Of a DNA stretch of 64,000 nucleotides, positions 21,740 through 33,174 are shown one piece after another. Numbering within the stretch: position 1 is the stretch's first letter; each line of letters opens with the position of its first letter. The stretch spans positions 17,950,134 through 18,014,133 of the forward strand of contig JAYGXS010000007.1 of assembly GCA_036362985.1 (NCBI GenBank), in the 5' to 3' direction. The DNA is from Ligula intestinalis (taxonomy: Eukaryota; Platyhelminthes; Cestoda; Diphyllobothriidea; Diphyllobothriidae). A program made the position numbers and the translations under genes. A model generated the notes under the pieces. That model did no database searches and was not told the origin of the DNA. It was given only the letters and a program-made list of their open reading frames with translations.

Positions 21740-22799
21740 GTTGATAACTACAAGCCCACAGAAAGACAGAGGGTTATTTAACGAGGTATGTGGATTCACG
21801 ATGTGAATAATCGACGATACACCTATCGCTATGACCACTTATTCCCCACAATGCCCATGAAACACTCACAATGGGGACTGTGCGTTGTAGGGTTCAGAGC
21901 ACCGTTTGCAAATGCGAAGGAATAGTAAGCGGCTTCCTTAAGTCTGTTTATTACTTCTACCAATACATAGTTGTCTTCACGTTGAAAACTTATGTATCTT
22001 TGGGTAGTCAGACATATTTACAGATCCCGTGAAAACTAATCGTACGCAGCCGTATGCCAGTGGGATATCGATTAATGTAGATCATTAGCTAGATTCAAAC
22101 GTCGTATTCACATCGTAGATATGGCCTTCCATGCAAAGCCTCCTTTCCACGTAAAGTACGACAGACTGCGAGTGAAAATTATGTTAAATACACACGCTAG
22201 CTATTCCTCCGTTTTGGCCCGTCTCCTATATGATACGTCTACCATTACGACTGTCTATTCTTAGACGACAGAAAGGCTGCCGACTGGTAAGTCCACTTCC
22301 ACTTTCGTAAACTACTGCTAACTTGTAGATGATAATGCTGGACCGTTACAGTGACCAATGGGTGCAGAAATGCAGACAGGTGCATCTGTAAATATTTCAA
22401 GTTCTCATACTTCTAATAAACTTTATTAATATGTAACGCTTTCACAGTAAACTTCATGACAAGTCTACGGGGATAAAACGCAATAAATGGACCATCCAGC
22501 GCATCACGTAAGCCGCCATTTTCGCCGATTGCCCAGTATTTATATTTATCGATACCTAAAAGCTTTATATTTTGTGGAAAAATTCGATTTCTACTAGATA
22601 TTCCGATCTTGATTAATGGATATTATTTGCTACTAGGGTGCGAGAGAAACCGGAATTTACGAAAGATTGCTAATTACTAGGAAACCGACGAAAACGCATG
22701 CACCAAAACTTTTAAATGATATTATACAACTTGAAGCGGATTGGAAACCTACAAGGAAGATAAGGATGACTTATATAGTCCCCTAAGGAAAACATTAAA
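21740..22799. other. No gene recognised
   Basis: Upstream of the candidate mini-intron gene. No further exons could be joined to it with confidence, and no repeat family was recognised. Confidence 0.35.
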
Positions 22800-23080
22800 A
22801 AAGGAACCACCGGCATCACAGGTGTCTTTGCGCTAAATCGCAAGCAAAATATGGTTAGATTTATGATTAGGGTTAGAGTTAAATCTACGGTTAAGTTTAA
22901 GATTAGAAGTAAGATTAGTGCTAAGGTAAGTTAACGTTAAGTTTGGGGTTAATTTTAACAAAAGGGTTGGTGTCAAGGTTAGGTCACGGGAATATATACC
23001 TGTATCAGAATTATGCGCAGAGACAACTTTATTAATTGGGTGGGACGTTCGTATCCTCCCCCCACTCCCGTTTAGGGGGT
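22800..23080 (-). repeat. TAACCC-containing repeat, minus-strand copy
   Basis: On the plus strand reads GATTAGGGTTAGAG and similar degenerate motifs, ending GGTCACGGGAATATATACC and a TTATGCGCAGAGACAAC block, the reverse complement of the layout at 10438-10790. Confidence 0.55.
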
Positions 23081-23480
23081 CATATAGGTTCTGCTGGCCT
23101 TGTTTTCAGATCTTGGAGTAAGGTAATTTTAACTTACTACTGTCAGGACGATGTCGGCCAGGGAGGCAAGGCCCGGACTCCCCGCTACACGAAGCTTCTG
23201 TCAATTTAGGGGAAATACAGGTAGTCGTTTATTTAAATCAGCGCCAAGCGTTTGTCCGGAGGCTTCGAATAAGCGCTGACTTGGTACACACTTATATGCC
23301 TTGACCCTTCTTAGGACGATTCCTTCCTTTGCTCTTAGGAAGCTTATGCTTGCTCATTGTGACTGTAAGTCTTAAATAATGACGGCCCGTCGTAACGTAT
23401 CCCCATTATCTGACGATTTATTTGATGGATTCCCCTTCAATTTCTTGGGCGACACGTTCACGTCCCCGTATCCTTTCTTA

Positions 23481-23860
23481 AGAGGCCACATAGGCCCATT
23501 TCGGGCTTATTAGCCGTCATCAGTCAATTATATCCAGCCGTCAGTGATGCACCACCCGAGGCTCGAACCCGTTGCCTTGTTGACTAGAAGTCCAATTCTC
23601 TTACCACTGCGCCACGGGCTCGTTGACTTGCGGGTTTCGATTGAGAATACACACAATGGTAGATCGGTACTCGCCAATCGGTTACGGAACTCACTCGTCC
23701 CGTTGTGCCTTGTAGTTGCTCTAGAGGCTCGCCAGTAGCCGCTCAACGGCTAGCTTATATTATAGGCCGAATCACATTAGCAACAAAGACAAGGGAGACT
23801 GTAATGGTCATTCCTGGCTTGTTAGCTGTCATCAGCCAGCCATACCGAACCCTTGTTCTA
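23481..23860 (-). repeat. tRNA-derived SINE with leader and a second SINE tail
   Basis: Minus-strand head GTGGCGCAGTGGTAAGAG with B-box GGGTTCGAGCCTC (23560-23620), tail TGACTGATGACGGCTAATAA toward 23481. Upstream in element orientation lies a leader (CTCTAGAGGCTCGCCAGTAG region) and then the tail of a second copy (23790-23850). The same head-leader-tail order is seen at 51780-52345. Confidence 0.7.
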
Positions 23861-24131
23861 TCTATCATAATTGAATTGCGGCAAGTTTTGTGTGGTAAAA
23901 TTCACACAAACTGTCTTCTAGAACAAGAATGCACGTGCGGACGCGCAAACTTAGATTAGGATATTCGTGTTAGCATGTGAAACAGCCTAAATAAAAGGTT
24001 CAAATTTGCAAACAGTTTTACTGATAACATTATTTATAAACACATTCTATATGCTTACTGACCGTTTCCATAATAGGCTGAACGAATAAGGAAAACGTGC
24101 AACATTTTAGTTGGTGAATTCCTGGATAACA

Positions 24132-26089
24132 AGGCCATGAAAATCTGGGGTTGTCAGGTATGACCGGCTGACGACAACTTATAAGCCAGAAACAAATCAC
24201 CCGGGCCTCTTTATCTTTATCAGTCATCTTCACTCTACTGCTACTGTTCTGACTGAAAATACATGGGTTTGATGAAGGAACACTGCCTGCCGGCCTGCCA
24301 TCCGGACAGGACAACGCCAGCACAGTTGGATTGAAGGATAAACCTCGGCCATGACCCGCCCTGAAATCAACCCCTAGATCGTATTCTACTCCATGGACGT
24401 TGGTGAATGCTGGTCATAATGCCTGTGAGCAGGGTACTGGCAGAACCAGTCCAGTTGTACGGTTGTGACCATGTATGACCTAGCCGTTCTCGATGACGTC
24501 ACGAATTGTACCTCTGTGTAACCCACTGTCTTCTCCAGCGACGAAGGCCGAATATACAAGAAGCACTTCCATGAAAAGAAAGAAGATCTTCGGAAAATCG
24601 ATTTGAAGATTTTCTTTCGTTCCATCACATCATCTCGGAATGCAACTTACCTCACTTATTGGTAAAGGTCGACGTAAAAAAATCCACATCTCACCATAAC
24701 TATTACTTGTTTTGTTGACGATTCTATTTCTGTAAATATTTCCACACAACTTGTCGGTCTTGCCTACTAGCACTGGCTAGCACAGCCCTCAGTGGCAAGC
24801 CAGCAGCACACACAATTATTGATTTTCTACACGTTCAAAATTTTAGTTATTGTACACCCGCCCCAAGTAGCTGCACATTTGTTGCTGTTTCTCCACCTCT
24901 GACGATGGGCTCTTGTAAGAGCTCGAAAGCTCAGGCAAAAATAAATTTTGTTCCAGTGTTCGACCATATGCCTCCTTTACCAATAGAAATTCCTGGAATA
25001 CGAGTATTTTCTCGCATTCGTTACCTCACTTATCCAACCACTTCCATGTTCTAAATAACTGTGTCGGGCTAGGTTTTGAGTTGACCTCCCACCCCCCCCC
25101 CCCTCTTCGGTGTCGAATCAGGGCAGTAATACTGAGCTCGTAAGACAGACAACAAATGATGCGTCCAAACCACCTCAGTCGTCTTTCTTAGCTGGCCTGA
25201 AATCTCCTAGCGTTGTCTCAAGGCATGCAGATTGCCACATCCCATGACTTTGCGCGCATTTCTAGACAGTGCATTTCCCCTACTCAGTCTTGAAACAGTT
25301 AAATATTGAACTATGTGGCATCATTATTGAACTTTGAACCCTATAAATAGAAGTAAATCGTCATTTTATTTTCGTATGAAGTTCGCAGGCTTCCCCTTTC
25401 TTGCAACACTATGGCGTACACCACAATCAGGGAATGAAGTGTGGTGGGCTTACATCTGACTGCATTGTGTGTGCTATAGATGGGCGGTTGGTGACTGAAC
25501 CACTCTGGGTCATGGAGATCGGTATGCTGGTATACCGTTCCAAACGATTGTGGTCATATTACTCATTTGTCTATAGTATAGAATCCTAACAACTAAGATA
25601 ACAGACACAGGTTTGGGTGGTCTCCTCTCCCTCGTATGACACTATTTCTGTGTTCTGTCTCTGACACTAACCTTGACGTAAACATCATCCATGACGCTAG
25701 TCCCCCCACTATAAGTTAGCTCACTGCCCCCTGTACTACGTCGGGGTAGGCTACACATTCCTGTGTCCTGCCAAGTAAGATTGCATACTGGTATCTGAAG
25801 ACATTATACCAGCTAACCCCTTAGTCGGCCGCTCTATGGAAAATAAATTGACTTGAGCAAAGCATTTAAAATGGATTGAAGGAAGTATCTGCAGACGCGA
25901 TGTGTTGATCTTAAAGGAGATGCATGGCTATGTTTCAGTCATGTGGTGGGCGTTTTAGGCAGCCTCAAAATGATTCAAGGAAGCTTTTGGGTACTGACCA
26001 GAAAACCCAATGCCTGACTTCTGCCGCTCCATATAAATAGAGAGTAGTGTGCAATTCAGAAATTGAAACTTAATTCAGGACAGACTTCG
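24132..26089. repeat. Large inverted repeat, right arm (1.96 kb)
   Basis: Reverse complement of 16793-18382. It is longer because of the insertion at about 24661-25031. The near identity suggests a recent inverted duplication or gene conversion between arms. Confidence 0.9.
24661..25031 (+). mobile_element. Insertion in the right arm with 13-bp target-site duplication; PLE 3'-end-like
   Basis: The arms are collinear except here. TTACCTCACTTAT occurs just before (about 24646-24658) and just after (about 25019-25031); the left arm has it once. The insert starts near TTGGTAAAGG and holds the complement CCTTTACCAA near 24976. It contains a hammerhead-like core CTGACGA (24899-24905), an 8-bp stem GGGCTCTT/AAGAGCTC and GAAA (24925-24928), then AATAAATTTTGTTCCAGTG as in other PLE 3' ends here. 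Probably a short PLE-derived retrocopy. Confidence 0.72.
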
Positions 26090-26540
26090 GTTTTGTGTTG
26101 ACCTCCCCTTCTTCCATGCCTTCAATTGTGTGATGGCGTCGAATCAGGGGCATTAAAATTGAGCTCGTAAGGCGGACGATAGCGAACGTGCCACAAGCAC
26201 ATCAGTCGTCTTTCTGAGCACACTTCTACGCTATGCATTTTCTCTACTCAGTTCAAAATCGATTGAGTATTGAACTTTCTCTGTGGGACCTTCAGATGCT
26301 ATTATTATTAAGCTTTGAGAGTAAATGCTGATTCTGCTGCCATATGAAGTTACCAGAGTTCCCCGCGGCTCTATGGCATACTTTGCAATCAATCAAGTAA
26401 GCAGGGCGAGCTCACATTCGACTGTATCATTTGCGATGTCGATAGATATCCGAAGGCTGATCCACCCTAATCCATTGACATTAATATGCCGGTATTAATT
26501 TCCAAAAGATAATTTCCGCCATCAAGCACGAAATGCAGAC
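26087..26540 (+). repeat. Diverged partial copy of the inverted-repeat family
   Basis: Aligns in direct orientation with 25069-25565: GTTGACCTCCC, GGTGTCGAATCAGGG-type, GAGCTCGTAAG, CAGTCGTCTTTCT, TATGAAGTT and GCGTACACC-type blocks occur in order. Clearly older than the two near-identical arms. Confidence 0.6.
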
Positions 26541-26790
26541 GTATGCCTGACGAAATTAACTAGAATCTATTTGAACATAGACTTTCGAAGGTGGGAGGGG
26601 GGGGGGGTGGAGAAAGATGGATAGTTATATTTTAAGGATTTCCCGAACTTGCTATCAGCATCAGAGCTATGAAAGGGGAAGGCTGCAAATTACTTTCAGA
26701 AGAAAATATCCCGTGGGTAATTTAGAAAATATTGACCTGAAAATGAAGGCGGATGTTCTTTTCAAAAGTATATGGATTAATTACTTTGAG

Positions 26791-26880
26791 AAGATGAAGA
26801 TTCGATCGCTGGGACAACACTTTTACTCGCCTGAAATTTTGAGCTCCGTCGCGGATTCCTCCTCAGAGACATGAGCATAA
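26791..26880 (-). repeat. PLE 3'-end module with hammerhead-like stem
   Basis: On the minus strand CTCTGAGGAGGAATCC, a GGAGCTC stem side, then AATTTCAGGCGAGTAAAAGT and TTGTCCCAGCG, ending CTTCATCTTC. The block order equals that at 31850-31920 and 55450-55590 (stem, GAAACGTCAGGC, TAAA, TTGTTCCAG, TTCTTC). It lies 60-70 bp beyond the GIY-YIG frame at 26941, which identifies it as the 3' end of that element. Confidence 0.55.
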
Positions 26881-26940
26881 TAGAAGTAGGAAAGGGTGAT
26901 ACATGCGCAGTAATTTGCAGTATTTATAGGACAGTCATTA

Positions 26941-27468
26941 CTACATACGTATGAAAAATAACGATAATTTCCTTCTTGTGCGTAGACTGCTTGATGACCG
27001 GCATGCGGAACTTGCATCACGCGTGGTAGCTTTGGACGTGATGATTGCTCGGCCATCTGGTTCCCCGATGTTGGCTAATGACGATGCAATGGCCTGTGCC
27101 TTCCCCAATTGGCCACTTGCTTTGACCAAATTGAGCCTCAGCACCGAATATGCATTGAGCAAGTCGTTGCACCTGTTTATGTACTGGAGGCCCGTGAACC
27201 ATGACTCAAGTAATTCTCGGCTCACATGATTATCACCTCTTGCAAGAAATTCAGCCTCATCAAATTTTAATGTGTGGCCGGGTCTCGTCGAATGAGTCGC
27301 AACTTCAGAATTGGCATCATTTCGCCGAACTGCTGCCGTTTGTTTGGTAATTCGCGTCTTGAGAAGTCTGTCAATTTCTCCGACAAAGTTGCTTTGTCCA
27401 CAACCGTACCAGATCCTATATACGACTCCAGATGTTCCTCGCCGTGGAAATGGGTCTTTCGGTTTCAT
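26941..27468 (-). pseudogene. Penelope-like GIY-YIG endonuclease domain, 175 codons
   Basis: The longest PLE frame in the window. GVVYRIWYGCGQSNFVGE (about residues 14-31) is the GIY-YIG core, followed by RLLKTRI, then ANSEVATHSTRPGHTLKFDE, VSRELLESWFTG and YINRCNDL, the usual conserved C-terminal blocks including the region with the catalytic Glu. A basic Ser-rich tail follows. The 5' reverse transcriptase part is missing, so this is a 5'-truncated copy. It has a 3' module just downstream (26791-26880). Expressed only if captured by a host promoter; none is seen. Confidence 0.8.
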
Positions 27469-27629
27469 TAGTTGACGCCTTATGGTTGCCTCCGGCCTGT
27501 GTGCGACCCCAACTCCAGGTGGTGCGGGAAGGCGGCCGACGGCCTCCGAGACGTTTTTGACGTAAGGGATCGCTTGCCAAAATGGGGGGTCAGTGTTTCA
27601 CCAACTAATGACTGTCGTTATACTTTGAG

Positions 27630-28740
27630 GTTGTCTATAGCATAAAATCCTAAAAAGTAAGAGGTTGAGCACGGTAGTCCCCTATATATGGCAGGTGGTA
27701 TTGCACTGTATTCAGGGGGTGTCTGTTTCGTCCCCAAGCTGAACCGTACCGTGCCTTAACAATAACCTCAACCCATATTCCCCACCCTCCTCTGGGAAAT
27801 TAGCTCATTTCGACGTATAATACTCTCATGCCCTGCAAATTAAGGTAACCTACTGGTCAACGAATAGATTATACCAAATAAGTCCTTAGTCAGCTACCAT
27901 AGGGAAAACGAAAAACGAAAATATTTAAAATTGATTGAATCAAGTATCTGTTCTTAAATGGTTCTCGGTTAAATGCCCGCCTGATGCTGGGTGCTTAGCG
28001 TATTCGTTTTGGTCTCCCTGCATACATTCTGGGGGGACATTTAAATCAGCCCTCTTGGAAGCATTCGAATAGGGGGGTAATTATATCCGATAGCAGCTAA
28101 GTTACTGAGGACGGTGTTCCAAAATGTCTGCAGCTAGCTCCTCAACGTGAGTAAGGCGCATATCTGGAGGAGGTTTATTTAATCCACGCAGGCAATAGTA
28201 TCAGTTAGTCGGAAGCCGTAGAAGCCCGGGCGGGACTGAACGAAGTCTACTAGGCGGGATGAGTCATAGTGCACAGATAAGTCACACTTCTATGCTTAGC
28301 ATCAGATTGTCTGGCTGAGGGCTGGTAAATTAAAGAGATGACCGATTCAACGATTTACTGGGAGCAGCGTGAAGCAACTTGACCATCTGTCGTTGAAAGG
28401 TTGCTATTGCTGCTGCGAATGCTGAACAGAACGGCAGCGTTGGGTAAATGATCCAATGACCATCCGTTGTCGGTATCTGCTCATGACGGTAACTGATTGT
28501 TTGTCTTTGTGTGATGCTCTTGGTAGACTCATGCGAGAAAAGCTATTCCGGATGGGCGAATAAAAGCCTTGCGTGTCACATGGTACACAAACGAGGTGTA
28601 TGGCTATTTTTCAGTCCTTCCACGAGTCTTTTATGCTACTCCGCAATGATACACGATAGCTGTTGGGTACCGACAGGAAAACCCAGTGAATTACTTCTGC
28701 TTCTCGATATAAATCGCCAGTAGTGTGAAATCCAGGATTT
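27630..28740 (+). repeat. Diverged, interrupted copy of the inverted-repeat family
   Basis: 27640-27960 aligns with 25560-25890 (GTCTATAG, ATAGAATCCTAA, TAGCTCA, CTGCAAATTAAG, ATTATACCA, CCTTAGTC). 28560-28740 aligns with 25920-26080 (ATGGCTAT, TTCAGTC, GGTACCGACAGGAAAACCCA, ATATAAAT). In between, about 27990-28550, is unrelated sequence without a gene. Confidence 0.5.
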
Positions 28741-28900
28741 GTAAGTGGAGTCAGGACATATTTATTCGCGCCAACGAAATGGGTGACGAGTGTAACTTCA
28801 CGGCCACGACGATAATCGCCCACACTGAAACTGATTGAACCCTGGGCCGCTGATGAGAACTTAGTCAATCGATTTATCGGTCTGGTACCAGTAAACTCGT
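28740..28900 (+). pseudogene. PLE GIY-YIG C-terminal relic
   Basis: The plus frame reads GDECNFTATTIIAHTET, matching EFNFAVTMIVAHTG (14988-15176, minus) and EFSLAAAKIIAHASN (57800-58054, minus). It is followed by a decayed INRF-type segment (TAGTCAATCGATTTATCGG in nucleotides). Broken by stops. Confidence 0.5.
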
Positions 28901-29169
28901 CCGCGCAAATGCGTATTGTGCGACCCAAACACATCGAGAGAGAAGGGGTGTGGGATGATGGAAGGGAATGACTTATACCACCCGTTAGAACCATTCAGTA
29001 GTGTAAAAGTTAGGAATTAAAACAGAAGTCAGATAGACATCTTTCACTGCTCTCGCGCCCTAGCTAAGAAAAGGCTTCGAGCATATGCCATAATGGAATG
29101 AATATCTGCACAGATGGTGTGTTGTTCTCCAATCAGATCTGCCTACATACAGTAGTCGCCAAGGACCAT

Positions 29170-30500
29170 ACAAAGTTCATAATGAAATTTGACCTGGTGA
29201 TTTAGCGTTTATTTAGTAACACTATTTGATTCATTCAGTTTATTGAATGCTACGAAAGCCTTTTAATCAGTTAAATCTTCATTTTAGTAAGGTTAATTAA
29301 GAGAAATGTCCATTAGTTTTGGGAAAATTGGACGTAGTCTCATATGGAAGGAATTTCCTATGTTATTACGAAAGAGAGAACCAAACTACACTTAGAAGTT
29401 GATAATACTAAGAAGGAACTCCAAAATAATTAAAATAGGTATAGAACATATCCCTTCCAGAACTGGAAAATGTTATCCAAAATTGTTCAGATTGAAGTAA
29501 AGCCAAGTTAAAGGGACCAAACGTTTTTGCAGTAACATTGACGATTTGTATTTTAAAAATTATCTTTAACTATTCTGTGAAGTATTTTTGCACAAAAAGC
29601 AGAAGCATAAGATTATTTGTTTGAATTCAACAAAGAACCTCGAATGTCCTTCAATAAAAAGCAAACGTCTAACATGTTCTCGCGAATTTAAAAACAAAGA
29701 AGGCCTTATTGAATATAAGTCGTGAATAAATATAGTTTTTTTTGTATACTTTACGTTCCCCTTTTGCTTTATTTAGAAACGGAACAGACGAAAGAATAAT
29801 AAGTATTTCAAAAAATGGCAATGTATGTGACCAGTTTTTTTTAATTCGCCAGTTTATAACTGAAAGTGGAATTAATCTACTCATGCGAAAGGTAATCCAT
29901 TATAAAAAGAAAAGAAAGTTCTTTCATCTTCAGTCAAATTGAATCGTTTATCTTGAGAAAACTTAAATAAATGCTCAAAAGTATCAAACTTCATTGTGAC
30001 ATTACGTTGGAAAAAGTTAATATACGCAAAGTTTGTCAGCCGAATAGCCAATCAAAGAAATTTCTAAGAGGTAACCTTTAGTGGAAAGTTTTTTATAAAT
30101 CTTAGGAAAAGTAGTTTCACAACTTCAGTGCGGACAAGATTTACCCTCGATAATGTGTTTTGCTTCTTTGAGGCATTTTTGTATAGCAAAAACGTTGCCA
30201 TATTCATTAAAAACTAATATCAGAAAACACTTTATTTCGGTAAATGCTATTTATATCTATCTTACTTAAAAGGTTTTGGTGTAAACGTCGAACAAATGCA
30301 GAATTTATAAATTTATCAAAGACGACAGTAAAAACAAGGAAAATTATGACACACTTTTGTTGATGACATTCAATGAATACTTATCCAGTAAGATTAAAGT
30401 TAATAGAATGTCTGGACTAAAGAAAAGTTCTTTCTATATATAGAAAGTGGTTGCATCAAGTTTTCAATTTAACACAATATATCAATTTATTGTTCTAATT
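29170..30500. repeat. Older inverted duplication, left arm
   Basis: Aligns with the reverse complement of 34250-35610 over its full length with substantial divergence and small indels. Shared blocks include CCCTTCCAGAACTGGAAAA, AGGAATTTCCTATG and GCCATATTCAT. Runs of T and A make the arms A/T-rich. Confidence 0.75.
29306..29500 (+). pseudogene. 65-codon frame shared with the other arm, one internal stop, product unknown
   Basis: Starts MSISFGKIGRSLIW, then KEFPMLLRKREP, a TAG, and ends IPSRTGKCYPKLFRLK and TAA. The right-arm equivalent (35260-35454) has exactly the same length of 195 nt, no indel, and no internal stop. The family is not recognised. Confidence 0.35.
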
Positions 30501-31719
30501 TATAGCTCTTTTTTATGTCTCCAAACACTTAGTAATTCCTATAGTTCTTTTAAGTACCTAATATGCCTGACGCAGTTCATTATTTTTGCTAAATCTTCCT
30601 AAATGCATTCACATTGGTACTCGAGTACTGACCAAACTTATACAAAGTTATGAAAATTGCATGGTCTGTGGCGACTACTGTAGTTAGCTAGTAAGGTTCT
30701 CAGCTGAATGTCAGGCTGATCTTGTGTGCTATGCGTAATCGAGTTGCTTCGACCAGATTTATGAATTTTAGTCGATGCTATGATTTGATGTGTAGTCCTC
30801 TGTCTTCACAAAGTCCTGCATGTGTAGTGAGGTCTATTTGGAGGCAGCAAGCGTTTTGGAACGGTGTCCGTGGGCTTGCAACGGAAATAAAACAAGACGA
30901 GTGTATTTTCGCCAGTGATTTTTGATTCCTCGAACTGGGGCCTCGATTAAGCTCATATCACTGCCGCCTACACGCGCTCCTATCCCCCCCCCCCCCAATA
31001 CCCCCCCTCCCCGGGTCGCCGCCCCCCCCCCCCCCCCGGGGGCTGCCCGGCGTGACGGCCGCGGGTTGGTGCTTTGGCGCCAGTACTCCTTATCGAAGGG
31101 CAGTATCGGTTGCCAGGCCGAACGCTAGCGTAGATCACTAAAGCGCTCAAAACCCCCACTTGAGGATGTAGACGTGGGGCTGATGGTATCACCAGCTGCC
31201 GCACGTCTCGGGCGTAATAGGCGCTGACTTAAGTAAGTTACGGGCTCTCAGCGGCGTTAAATGCGGACGCGCAGAACAGAAGCGAACAAGCAAGTTCCAG
31301 GAGTTCAGAAGGAGAAGAGACGATCACGGGCTGCCCTCAACTATTTATGGCAACGTACGGCAGATTGTACATTTCATTAAATGCCTGACCAAAATTCCGC
31401 AATAGGTCCTTTATTCGAGCAAATTACTTGAGTCGAGTTGTAAAATTGATAGTCGTGAAGCCTAATCCTATGATACACATATAAGTCAAGTCAGGATTAG
31501 GGCTTTTGAAAAAGAGTGCTTCATAAATAGTAGATATTCTTCTAACTGATTCCCCATTACTTTTTTACATTCAATTACATTTTATAGACATGATGCACAA
31601 AATATTAGTTACTGCACTAATCTGGTCGAGAATGGCGTTTTCTTTAAATTGTATGCTTGAATGATGGGCATCTTTCGGTTTTAAAGAATATTCCAAATTG
31701 CACTTAGCAAATTACCGAC
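30501..31719. other. No gene; poly-C tracts
   Basis: 30985-31040 contains two runs of 14-18 C separated by AATACCCCCCCTCCCCGGG, opening into a GC-rich stretch (to about 31080), unlike the A/T-rich surroundings. Otherwise no supportable feature. Confidence 0.45.
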
Positions 31720-31724
31720 TGCTA

Positions 31725-31925
31725 GTAGTGGAGAATATGAGTTCCAGGAAGCAGTTCAGACAAAGAGGTTGCGCTGAGTGGAACAAGAGTTTTATTTGTC
31801 TACCTACGCATGGCCAAAACTATGTTACCATGACCTATGATTAAGGATTCCCGACGGAATCCAAAACGTCAGGCAAATAAAACTCTTGTTCCAGTGACCG
31901 CATCCTCTTCTTCTTCTAAATTACG
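31725..31925. repeat. Inverted pair of PLE 3'-end fragments
   Basis: A minus-oriented fragment (GGAACAAGAGTTTTATTTG near 31780) is followed by a plus-oriented one: GATTAAGGATTCCC, GGAATCC, AAAACGTCAGGC and AAATAAAACTCTTGTTCCAG, ending CTCTTCTTCTTC. The stem GGATTCC/GGAATCC plus following AAA resembles hammerhead stem II and GAAA, but the CUGANGA core is degenerate. Confidence 0.55.
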
Positions 31926-32179
31926 GACTCTCCGTGGCATCATACGTGGACGTACTTTCAGTAAACTTAAAGCTAAATTTCTGAACTTCCTTTTCCATTA
32001 GAAAAAAATCACAAAAATGGGATTGTTACGTATTGCATATGCAGTAGATTGTATATCTGATGAAATATGACAGGCAAAATTTGAGTGGGAGATAAAACAC
32101 ATATTGGAGGTTGTTATGAGGTGAATTGATGCGCAAAATGCTGTTTATTAGAAAAGAGTTCAGTTCAGATCAGTATAAT

Positions 32180-32640
32180 TGGGGGTAAATAGGGGCAGAT
32201 TGGGCCACATCCAACGTTTGTTGATATCCAAGGAATGAAATAATGCATTATTATCGGTAAAGAAGAGCGGAGTCAATTTACAAAATTCTGTTATGCAAAT
32301 ATGTTACATTTTGTGCCATAAAGATAAGTAATAAACTTATGGGACCGCAAGCTGTTTTTCTGCGCCGAAAATTGTAGCCGTAATCAAGCATATAAATAAG
32401 ATGTTGCGAAATGCCATAAGTTTTCTCTGTAAAGCCATAAGCGGACTCCATCCAAACATTTTCAATATATAGCAGAGAATCGAGGAATCTAGAAACTTGA
32501 AACGAAACAGGCAGGTCATAAGTTGCAGAAATATCGAAACATATATTTGTCACTCTGTTGTACTTTTGTGATCAAAGAACAGGGCCTAGAAATGAAAAAA
32601 ATATACGGAAAACTGCTCCGGTATGCATAGAAAACTACGC
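32180..32640 (+). repeat. Dispersed repeat, copy related to 56060-56730
   Basis: Shared ordered blocks: AGTTCAGAT, TAAGTAATAAACTT, GGGACCGCAA, GAAATGCC, TTTTCTCTGT, CATCCAAAC / GTCCAAAC, GGGCCTA, GAAAACTG(C/T)TCC. Same orientation in both places. No coding function was recognised; frames of 91 codons on the minus strand are not conserved as coding. Confidence 0.55.
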
Positions 32641-33174
32641 TCTTCAATTTTCAGCAGAAGTTTTATCCATTATCCTCAGGAAAGTCAAAAACTACTCAGT
32701 ATTTCCCATTTTGATCTCGATTTCATATTCAAAATGAAAAGTACACAGATCTACGCCGAAGTATCTAATTAAAGCTCTTTTTCAAGAGGTAACTCGTTAT
32801 GGGAAGTTTTTAATTAATCTTAGGCGTGTTCCTTTGCGACTTTGGTTGTGGCCGTTCATTTTTCTCGGCAGTGAGTTTACATGCTTGGATAATTCTAAAA
32901 CCCTGGCCCAAACAGACGGCTGCATATAGAGGAATGTTTAAGAATTCATTTTTTAGGTAAATGCTTTTAAGAAATATCTTATTTTGAAGTTTTTGGTAAA
33001 CATGTAGGACAACATCGACCTTTATAGACAAAGGAATAAAAACACTGAAATCCGTAAAGTGTTAAGCAGAATTTCAAGAGCAATCTGAAGCTCGTCGCAC
33101 TCGAACTCTCGAAATAATTACAGAGGAATGTGACGAAAGGAAATTTCTCTCAATATATGCTATGAATTTAATTA

